Assembly: GCA_003134655.1 (NCBI GenBank)
Contig: PLBY01000077.1
Span: 177,017 to 223,887 of the forward strand
Length of the DNA: 46,871 nucleotides
Direction of reading: 5' to 3'
DNA from: Acidobacteriaceae bacterium
GTDB taxonomy: Bacteria > Acidobacteriota > Terriglobia > Terriglobales > Acidobacteriaceae
Part shown: positions 33,275 through 39,207 of the stretch, piece by piece
Numbering within the stretch: the stretch's first letter is position 1
Layout: every line of letters starts with the position of its first letter
Notes under the pieces: generated by a model
What the model was told of the DNA's origin: nothing
What the model saw: only the letters and a program-made list of their open reading frames with translations
Database searches by the model: none
Program-made: the position numbers and the translations under genes

Positions 33275-33688
33275 TCATCCCACCGGCCGCAACGCCGCTA
33301 CTCCAAACACAACGACCAACACAATCAATGACATCAAATACATCGAGTCCAACACTCGGTTCTTCCGCCGAATCTCCGGATCGTAATAGAAAATCTGCAG
33401 CACAATTCGCAGCAACCAGAACGCAGCCATGAATCCGCTAAGAAACCTTCCCAGCGTACTCGCGCCTGCCAGATCCGTTGCAAACCCGAAGCACAGCGCC
33501 GCAAACAACCCCACTACGATCACGATGTAGACCCAGTGCACGTAAAAAATCTGACGCAGGAATCGTGGAACCCCCGCCAGCCGTTCCTGCACCTTCAACC
33601 GCCCTGGCAGTGGCAGATTTGCGGCCATGATCCCCACATGCACGCACCCCGCACCCCAGATCATTTCCTTCATCAGAGTCCCATTCAT
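33275..33688 (-). CDS. Small membrane protein of the GbsR locus
   Basis: Integral membrane protein of 137 residues with about four helices (IWGAGCVHVGIMAANLPL, VYIVIVVGLFAALCFGFA, LSGFMAAFWLLRIVLQIFYY, YLMSLIVLVVVFGVAAL). Family not recognised. It lies between a GbsR/MarR regulator and a YndJ-like gene on the same strand, and the GTTCTGT-ACAGAAC operator sits 85 nt upstream, so it is a likely target of that regulator. Confidence 0.8.
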   Translation of the reverse strand: MNGTLMKEMIWGAGCVHVGIMAANLPLPGRLKVQERLAGVPRFLRQIFYVHWVYIVIVVGLFAALCFGFATDLAGASTLGRFLSGFMAAFWLLRIVLQIFYYDPEIRRKNRVLDSMYLMSLIVLVVVFGVAALRPVG

Positions 33689-33690
33689 AA

Positions 33691-33723
33691 AGTCCTCCGT
33701 GTACTCTGTGTCCTCTGTGGTTG
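33691..33723 (+). repeat. Family G repeat, partly duplicated
   Basis: TCCTCCGTGTACTCTGTGTC followed by CTCTGTGGTTG: an extended copy of CTCCGTGTCCTCTGTGGTT with one internal duplication. Confidence 0.75.
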
Positions 33724-33772
33724 ACTCGTGGTTTTGGCAGTCGATCTCGCCGCCAGCCTCCAGTGACAGATC

Positions 33773-33790
33773 GTTCTGTATAAACAGAAC
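33773..33790 (-). promoter_or_regulatory. Operator dyad GTTCTGT-ATAA-ACAGAAC
   Basis: Seven-bp perfect arms around 4 nt, between gbsR and the small membrane protein gene. The same half-sites (TTCTGT, ACAGAA) occur in the gbsR promoter at 34343-34371, so both are probable sites for the GbsR-type regulator. Confidence 0.7.
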
Positions 33791-33812
33791 TTCTGAAGCA
33801 AAAAAAGGGTGC

Positions 33813-34337
33813 CTACCCCGCTTTCTTCCGGACCTTCGTCCCCATGCGCAACAGTTTCCTCACCGTCCCCGTCGGCAGCCGCTTCATCTGGTCATACAAT
33901 TCCGTCACCGCCTCAAAGAATCCCGCCATGGCCGCCAGCCGTTCCCGCGTATAGTCCGCTCCCGGTTCCTTCGGATCCAGATCGGCCAGGCACTGCCGCA
34001 AAATCTCCCGCGTCGGATCGATCTCCCGCCTCTTCCTCTGCTCAATCACCAGCCGGAACATCTCCCACACATCCTTCATCGACTCGTAGTGTTCCCGCCG
34101 GTCGCCCAGCACGTGCACCGCGCGCACGATCCCCCAGGTTTCCAGCTCCCGGATCGACGTGCTCACATTCGACCGCGCCACGCTCAGCGTCTCGGCAATC
34201 ACCTCCGCCGGCAGCGCCTTCGGCGACAAGTACAGCAGCGCGTGAATCTGCGCCACCGTCCGGTTGATCCCCCACCGCGTCCCCATTTCCCCCCAGTGAA
34301 GGATGTACTGCTTCTGCACTCCCGTGAGTTCTGCCAT
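33813..34337 (-). CDS. GbsR/MarR-family transcriptional regulator
   Basis: Winged-helix DNA-binding protein of 174 residues. The N-terminus GEMGTRWGINRTVAQIHALL and the recognition region LPAEVIAETLSVARSNVSTS match the GbsR subgroup of MarR proteins, which in Bacillus controls choline/glycine betaine genes. The C-terminal half is helical and probably dimerises or binds a ligand. A consensus promoter (34361-34389) with an overlapping dyad lies upstream, pointing to autoregulation. The ligand here is unknown; the neighbours are membrane proteins, not choline enzymes. Confidence 0.92.
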   Translation of the reverse strand: MAELTGVQKQYILHWGEMGTRWGINRTVAQIHALLYLSPKALPAEVIAETLSVARSNVSTSIRELETWGIVRAVHVLGDRREHYESMKDVWEMFRLVIEQRKRREIDPTREILRQCLADLDPKEPGADYTRERLAAMAGFFEAVTELYDQMKRLPTGTVRKLLRMGTKVRKKAG

Positions 34338-34342
34338 AACGT

Positions 34343-34371
34343 TTCTGTCAGTACAAACTGAATATACAGAA
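34343..34371 (-). promoter_or_regulatory. Autoregulatory operator of the GbsR-type gene
   Basis: Nested dyad: outer TTCTGT (34343-34348) and ACAGAA (34366-34371), inner CAGT (34349-34352) and ACTG (34357-34360). The outer half-sites equal those of the 33773-33790 dyad. It covers the -10 box and start-site region. Confidence 0.65.
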
Positions 34372-34389
34372 TAATTAGCCTGATGTCAA
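34361..34389 (-). promoter_or_regulatory. Consensus promoter of the GbsR-type gene
   Basis: Minus strand: -35 TTGACA (34384-34389), a 17-bp spacer and -10 TATATT (34361-34366). The start ATG is at 34337. One of the best sigma-70-type promoters in the window. Confidence 0.8.
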
Positions 34390-34399
34390 GGTTGGTCTA

Positions 34400-34428
34400 A
34401 TGTTGCGCGGGCGCCCCCGCCCGCGCAA
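34400..34428 (+). repeat. Family B palindromic repeat
   Basis: ATGTTGCGCGGGCGCCCCCG palindrome ending CGCGCAAC; the arms are extended relative to other copies. Confidence 0.8.
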
Positions 34429-34464
34429 CGCCGGCAACACGCTGCCGGGTTCTGCCCAAGACTC

Positions 34465-34511
34465 ATGTGGGGACAGCCGCCTTCGGCTGTCCGTCCAGCG
34501 CAGCTCGACGG
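34465..34511 (+). repeat. Family A palindromic repeat
   Basis: ATGTGGGGACAGCCGCC, GGCTGTCC, then GTCCAGCGCAGCTCGACGG. It lies 22 nt before the -10 box of the Lgt-family gene. Confidence 0.85.
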
Positions 34512-34532
34512 CGCGAACTGGCTCCGCATAGC

Positions 34533-34538
34533 TATAAT
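34533..34538 (+). promoter_or_regulatory. -10 box (TATAAT) for the Lgt-family gene
   Basis: Perfect TATAAT 5 nt before the in-frame ATC at 34544, so transcription would start at or next to the presumed first codon. No clear -35. Confidence 0.5.
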
Positions 34539-34543
34539 TCCCC

Positions 34544-35419
34544 ATCACCCTCGCATCCCAGCTCGCAGCCTTCCCGTTCTACATCCACCTGGGCCCCTAC
34601 ACTTTCCACCCTCACTTCTTCTTCGAAGCACTCTCCTACGTCGTCGCGTTCGGCGTCTACTTATCACTCCGCCGCCGCTTCGGAGATCCCCTCGTCACTC
34701 CGCTGCGTTGGGCGGTCGTAGCCGCTACCGTCGCCGGGGGCGCGCTCGGCGCCAAATTTCTCTTCTGGCTTGAAGACCCTCATCTCACCTGGCAGCATCT
34801 CCACGACCCCGCGTACTTTCTTGGCGGCAAAACCATCGTCGGAGCGCTCGCCTTCGGCCTCGTCTCCGTAGAACTCTTCAAGCGCTACATCGGACTCCGC
34901 GCTTCCACCGGCGACCTCTACGCCATTCCCCTCGCGCTCGGCATAGCCATCGGCCGCATCGGATGCTTCCTCACCGGCCTCTCCGACAACACCTACGGCA
35001 CTCCGACGAATCTCCCCTGGGCCATCAACTTCGGCGGAAACATCCCCCGCCACCCCACGCAGCTCTACGAAATCGCGTTCCTTCTCGCTCTCATCCCTCT
35101 TCTCTATGTCGTTCAAGCTCGCATTGTCATCCTGAGCGAAGCCGTGACGAAGCGAAGCAAAGTCACGGCGCAGTCGAAGGATCTCTACCTCCACGACAAG
35201 CCCGTCCGACCCCGCTTCCTCCCCGGCGACGCCTTCAAACTCTTCATGGTCGCCTACATGTCCTTCCGCCTGCTCTGCGACTTCATCAAGCCCTACCCCC
35301 GCATCTTCCTCGGCCTCGGAGGAATTCAGTGGGCCTGCCTCCTGATCCTGCTGTACTATTCCCGCGACATCACTCGGTGGCTCCGCCCCGCTGCGCGCGT
35401 CGCCAACGCTCATTCATGA
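34544..35419 (+). CDS. lgt: Lgt-family prolipoprotein diacylglyceryl transferase
   Basis: Membrane enzyme family that moves diacylglyceryl from phosphatidylglycerol to the lipobox Cys. The reading frame is open from just after a TAA at 34535 to 35419 (about 291 residues, normal length). Family motifs: FYIHLGPYTFHPHFFFEALS, GKTIVGALAFG, GIAIGRIGCFLTGLSDNTYG and RHPTQLYEIAF, then C-terminal helices. There is no ATG, GTG or TTG before 35144, which lies after all catalytic motifs; ATC at 34544 fits the N-terminus and the TATAAT box. A family D repeat (35126-35185, 60 nt) adds 20 residues in frame (SEAVTKRSKVTAQSKDLYL) in a loop. Its stop overlaps the next start (ATGA). Whether this is the housekeeping Lgt or a paralogue is unclear. 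Confidence 0.75.
   Translation: MTLASQLAAFPFYIHLGPYTFHPHFFFEALSYVVAFGVYLSLRRRFGDPLVTPLRWAVVAATVAGGALGAKFLFWLEDPHLTWQHLHDPAYFLGGKTIVGALAFGLVSVELFKRYIGLRASTGDLYAIPLALGIAIGRIGCFLTGLSDNTYGTPTNLPWAINFGGNIPRHPTQLYEIAFLLALIPLLYVVQARIVILSEAVTKRSKVTAQSKDLYLHDKPVRPRFLPGDAFKLFMVAYMSFRLLCDFIKPYPRIFLGLGGIQWACLLILLYYSRDITRWLRPAARVANAHS
35126..35185 (+). repeat. Family D repeat inside the Lgt-family gene
   Basis: GTCATCCTGAGCGAAGCCGT, core GACGAAGCGAAGCAAAGTC, end CGCAGTCGAAGGATCTC. Exactly 60 nt, in frame, no stop. Confidence 0.85.
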
Positions 35420-36300
35420 ACGTGATTGGCACCATCTTCTTCTCTCTGATCGCGATCCTGGCGTCGCTTGTCTTCCTGCTTTCCACCCTCTGCGCTTTCA
35501 GCGCCGGCGCCCAAGATCGACAGCCCTTCGTGCTCGTCGCCTTGGGCGCTCTTGTCGTCGTCATCGCATCCCAGCGGCAGATTGCCATATTGAACCGCAA
35601 GCCCCGCCGCGTTCGAGAACCAGATCCGATGGTCCCGCCATATTCGACTGCGCCGCCCAGTTCTGCCCCGCCCCAGCCCGCCGCGATGCAATCCCGTTCG
35701 ATTCCATCCAGCGACATTTCGCAAGTCTCCTCGTCCCGCGTTCCATCCTCCGTTCCGCCCCAACCGATTCAGCCCTATGTCGTCCCCGAGGTCGTCACTC
35801 ATCTGTCGCCAACGAGCCAAGCAGCCATTCAACAACTGGCTCTCGCCGTCGCCGCCAAGATCACCGCCGAAGTTGTCCTCGGACTCGTCGGATGGTACGG
35901 CGCCCCTGGCTCAACGCACGCTCCCTTCGCCCTGTTCAAGTTCGGATTTCTCGCTTGGGGCTTGGCCGCCATCGCTCCTGATCTGGCGCTTCTTTACAGT
36001 CTCACCCGCCGCCCCGGACCCAGCACCTTCGCCTATTCTCTGGTAATCCCCGCGCTCCACCTCCTCTTTGGCCTCTCCGGTCACTCCGCGCTTCTCGTTC
36101 TGATCCCTCGTTCCGGCCAAGCCGCCATTCCGTTGCTTTCGATCATTCCTTGGATTCTCGACATTCTCGTTCCCTATCTCGCCTGGAAAGCCATCCGCTT
36201 GACCGGAATTCGTCCCGACCCCACCCGCTTGATCACCGCCTTCATTGTCATCCTCATTTATCGCATCCTGCTGCCGGCTCTGTTCGTGTTCCTGAATTAA
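35416..36300 (+). CDS. Membrane protein, first of a paralogous pair
   Basis: Unrecognised integral membrane protein of 294 residues. Two N-terminal helices (about 4-30 and 40-55) are followed by a Pro/Ser/Gln-rich linker (about 65-130). Five or so further helices follow (ITAEVVLGLVGWYG, LFKFGFLAWGLAAIAPDLAL, TFAYSLVIPALHLLFGLSG, PLLSIIPWILDILVPYLA, ITAFIVILIYRILLPALFVF). The second half matches the 36390-37214 product in order and spacing. The ATG at 35416 overlaps the Lgt stop. A longer reading back to 34963 is only the wrong frame of Lgt. Confidence 0.8.
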   Translation: MNVIGTIFFSLIAILASLVFLLSTLCAFSAGAQDRQPFVLVALGALVVVIASQRQIAILNRKPRRVREPDPMVPPYSTAPPSSAPPQPAAMQSRSIPSSDISQVSSSRVPSSVPPQPIQPYVVPEVVTHLSPTSQAAIQQLALAVAAKITAEVVLGLVGWYGAPGSTHAPFALFKFGFLAWGLAAIAPDLALLYSLTRRPGPSTFAYSLVIPALHLLFGLSGHSALLVLIPRSGQAAIPLLSIIPWILDILVPYLAWKAIRLTGIRPDPTRLITAFIVILIYRILLPALFVFLN

Positions 36301-36389
36301 TTCGCGCAGTGCGTTGGTCGCGACTCAAGATATTCAGTGGGCGCACATCCGGAATTGCTTTACCATTCCTGCGACGCCGCTACTAACTC

Positions 36390-37214
36390 ATGGAACGCTG
36401 GGCCGCCAACACGCTCCGCACCCTCGGCATCATCCTCACCGCCGGCTTCGTCCTCGTCACCAGTTTTCTGGTTATTCTCTTGGTGATCTGTTCCGGTGCG
36501 TCAAGCGGTGCCAACGGTCAGTTCGTCGCGTTCATAGCCATCGGCATCGTCTTTATCATCCTCGGGGTCATCTTCATCGCCTGGCTCTCTCGCCGCCTCT
36601 ACCTGTCCTTGGCGCATCTCGACCCTCTCCCGCAGGGTGCTTTATCCGGCAGCGTCTTACCTCAACCCGAGACTCCCGCCACTGTCCCCCTCCATCTCTC
36701 CCCGTTCGGCCGCAAAGCCATCGACCGCCTCGTCCTCGCCCTAGGCGCGCAGATCTTCCTCAGCGCCGTCGCCTTGACCTTCAATCAACTTCACTTCTGG
36801 TCAGGACCGCACATCTTCGCCCCGTTTCCCCTCCGCCACTGGGGCCTCGTACTGTTCGGCCCGTTTGTGCTTTACCACCTCCCTTACGCCGTGCTGATCT
36901 ATGTCCTTCTCAAGCGCCCCGATCGCCGCGCTTTTACCTATTCACTGGCGGTGCCCGCCATCCTCATTATGCAAGCGCTTCTCAGCCTTGGATACTTCAG
37001 CCTCTTCGCCGGACAACATCCCACTGCCATGATCGTGCTCTTCGTCCCGTGGGCCATTCACATCGTCATCCTCTTCCTCGCCTACCAAGCCATCCAGCAA
37101 GTTGGTCTTCACCCTGAGCCCGTGTCCCTGATCGTCGCCGCCGTCGTAACGTTCATCTTCTTCTCCCTGATCCACGTCCTCACCCCCTTCCTCTACCGCT
37201 TCCCATGGAGATGA
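36390..37214 (+). CDS. Membrane protein, second of a paralogous pair
   Basis: Unrecognised integral membrane protein of 274 residues. Two N-terminal helices (about 10-35 and 45-68), a shorter Pro-rich linker (about 85-105), then five helices. RRAFTYSLAVPAILIMQALL and FVPWAIHIVILFLAYQAIQQ align with TFAYSLVIPALHLLFGLSG and IPWILDILVPYLAWKAIRL of the upstream gene, showing tandem duplication with strong divergence. It starts 90 nt after that gene. Function unknown; it lies between Lgt and a lipid-type radical SAM enzyme. Confidence 0.8.
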   Translation: MERWAANTLRTLGIILTAGFVLVTSFLVILLVICSGASSGANGQFVAFIAIGIVFIILGVIFIAWLSRRLYLSLAHLDPLPQGALSGSVLPQPETPATVPLHLSPFGRKAIDRLVLALGAQIFLSAVALTFNQLHFWSGPHIFAPFPLRHWGLVLFGPFVLYHLPYAVLIYVLLKRPDRRAFTYSLAVPAILIMQALLSLGYFSLFAGQHPTAMIVLFVPWAIHIVILFLAYQAIQQVGLHPEPVSLIVAAVVTFIFFSLIHVLTPFLYRFPWR

Positions 37215-37562
37215 ATCCCCAGACGCCCGTAGCGCCGGCGTCCCGCCGGCTGTCGCGAGGGCAACTTGCCCTCGCATGCGTGGATCGTCGAGAGGTTGCG
37301 CCTTTTCCCCGCGGCCGGGTGCCCCATTTCTCGCGCGTCTTTTGCGCGAGAAGTGGGGTTTTGTAAGACCTCATGTGGCGATGATTTCTGCCTCCATGTC
37401 CTCCGTGTCCTCTGTGGTTTATTCTTGCGTCCGCGTCGCAAGCGCGCCCAGGCGCAGGACACTTCGCGAACTGCCACAGATCGTCCTCCGCAGACTCGCG
37501 TCCGCTGCTAATATTCCCCTCGTTGGAATTCGCGGCAGGTCACTCTGCCCAAGGCTGACGTC
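37215..37562. other. Repeat-mosaic intergenic region
   Basis: A 348-nt gap with no gene, made largely of repeats: family H (37231-37277, GCGCCGGCGTCCCGCCGGC and GCGAGGGCAACTTGCCCTCGC), family C (37317-37358) and family G (37398-37420). A TAATAT hexamer near 37509 may serve the radical SAM gene. Confidence 0.7.
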
Positions 37563-39065
37563 ATGCCCCACAAAACCCGCCCCTACCTCTTCTACGATGT
37601 AGCCATCTCTATCTGCTCCACCTGCTTCCGCAAAGTCGAAGCCAAAACCGTTTTCCAGGACGACAATGTCTACCTCCTCAAGCGCTGCCCGCAACACGGC
37701 TCAGAAAAAGTCCTCATCGCCGACGACGTCGACTACTACCGCCGCTCTCGCGAAGTCTTCATCAAGCCACCCGAGATGCCCCTCGTCTACAACACTCCCG
37801 TCAAATGGGGATGCCCCTACGACTGCTGCCTCTGCACCGACCACGAGCAGCACTCCTGCCTCACGCTCGTCGAAATCTGCGACTACTGCAACCTGCGATG
37901 TCCTGTCTGCTACGCCGCCAGCGGCCCCGAACGCCAGCAGTTCCGCACTCTCGCGCAAATTGAAAAGATGCTGGACGCCGTCGTCCGCAACGAAGGCGAT
38001 CCCGACGTAGTCCAACTCTCCGGCGGAGAGCCGACCGTTCATCCCGACTTTTTCAAGATTGTTGAGATGGCCAAGGCGCGCCCCATCCGCCATCTCATGG
38101 TGAACACGAACGGCGTCCGCATCGCGCAGGAAGAAGACTTCGCGAAGCGCCTGGCTGATTACAAAGAAGACTTCGAAGTCTATCTCCAGTTCGATTCCTT
38201 CGAGCGCGAGCCCCTGATGCAACTCCGCGGCGCCGACCTCCGCCGCGTCCGCGAAGACGCGCTCGAAAAACTCAACCGCTACAACATCGCCACAAATTTA
38301 GTGGTGACGCTCAAGAAAGGTCTGAACGACCACGAAATCGGCAAGACCATCGACTTCGCGTTAAAGCAGCCCTGCGTCCGCGGCATCACCTTCCAGCCCA
38401 TCCAAGACGCCGGACGCCTGGAGGACTTCAACCCCGCCACCGACCGCTTAACCCTCACCGAAGTTCGCCGCAAAATTCTCGAGCAGACCAAAGTCTTCCG
38501 CCCCGAAGACATCATCCCCGTCCCCTGCCACCCCGACTCGCTCGCGATGGCGTATGCCTTGAAGCTGAACGGAAGAGTCACTCCTCTGACAAGCATGATC
38601 CCACCCGAAGTCCTGATCAACGGCGCTGCCAATACAATTCTGTACGAACAAGAACCCGCCGTCCGCGACAACCTCTTCAAACTGTTCGCCACGAATCACT
38701 CCCCCGCCAGCAGCGCCGGCACGCTCCGCGAACTCCTCTGCTGCCTGCCGAAAGTCTGGATCCCGAATGACGTCACCGCGAAGCATGTGGCGACGGGCGC
38801 CTCGCCCGTCCCGCCAGCGCAAAGCGCGGCGGAATCCTCCCCGTCTTTAACCTACGAAAACATCTTCCGTATCATCATCATGCAATTCATCGACGCCCAC
38901 TCCTTCGACGTCCGCAGCGTCAAGAAAACCTGCGTCCACATCGTCCACCCCGACGGCCGCCTCATCCCCTTCGACACCTACAACCTCTTCTATCGAGACG
39001 ACCTGGAGCAAACCCGCCTGGATCCGTTGAGAAGAAATGCCGAAGCCGCCCTAGCAGCGATCTAA
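37563..39065 (+). CDS. Tes/MJ0619-like radical SAM enzyme
   Basis: Radical SAM protein of 500 residues. Cysteines: C18-S-T-C21 and C42-P-Q-H45 in an N-terminal rubredoxin-like segment; GCPYDCCLC (84, 88, 89, 91) and C99 as further cluster ligands; then the SAM cluster C109-NLR-C113-PV-C116, with SGGEPTVHPD and VNTNGVRIA following. This layout matches the archaeal MJ0619/Tes group, whose characterised members join lipid tails into tetraethers, and related bacterial proteins. A role in joining membrane lipids (iso-diabolic acid type in Acidobacteriota) is inferred. Residues about 408-425 (HVATGASPVPPAQSAAESS) are encoded by a palindrome (38785-38832). Neighbours upstream are an Lgt-family enzyme and two membrane proteins. 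Confidence 0.9.
   Translation: MPHKTRPYLFYDVAISICSTCFRKVEAKTVFQDDNVYLLKRCPQHGSEKVLIADDVDYYRRSREVFIKPPEMPLVYNTPVKWGCPYDCCLCTDHEQHSCLTLVEICDYCNLRCPVCYAASGPERQQFRTLAQIEKMLDAVVRNEGDPDVVQLSGGEPTVHPDFFKIVEMAKARPIRHLMVNTNGVRIAQEEDFAKRLADYKEDFEVYLQFDSFEREPLMQLRGADLRRVREDALEKLNRYNIATNLVVTLKKGLNDHEIGKTIDFALKQPCVRGITFQPIQDAGRLEDFNPATDRLTLTEVRRKILEQTKVFRPEDIIPVPCHPDSLAMAYALKLNGRVTPLTSMIPPEVLINGAANTILYEQEPAVRDNLFKLFATNHSPASSAGTLRELLCCLPKVWIPNDVTAKHVATGASPVPPAQSAAESSPSLTYENIFRIIIMQFIDAHSFDVRSVKKTCVHIVHPDGRLIPFDTYNLFYRDDLEQTRLDPLRRNAEAALAAI
38785..38832 (+). repeat. ATGTGG-type palindrome inside the radical SAM gene
   Basis: ATGTGGCGACGGGCGCC-TC-GCCCGTC followed by CGCCAGCGCAAAGCGCGGCG: two adjacent hairpins in the family A layout, in frame. 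Confidence 0.85.
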
Positions 39066-39102
39066 CCAGCGTGGTGTGAAGGTGTGGGGGCGGAACGTGT
39101 GG

Positions 39103-39122
39103 GGCGGACAGTCCTGTCCGCC
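39103..39122 (+). repeat. Family I palindrome GGCGGACAGTCCTGTCCGCC
   Basis: Perfect palindrome preceded by GTGTGGG, between the convergent radical SAM and GH3 genes. A related copy is at 45840-45861. Confidence 0.8.
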
Positions 39123-39207
39123 CTGCCGAGAGCGTCAAGGCAGCCGAAGGTTACCGCGCAGTCACATCTCTCCAAGATGGAGACGATGCCCTGCCTTACC
39201 TCCACGC

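Noticed and set aside
34963..36300. 445-codon reading of the first paralogous membrane protein with an upstream start
   Set aside because: The first 150 codons are the wrong frame of the Lgt-family gene; the ATG at 35416 overlapping the Lgt stop fits better.
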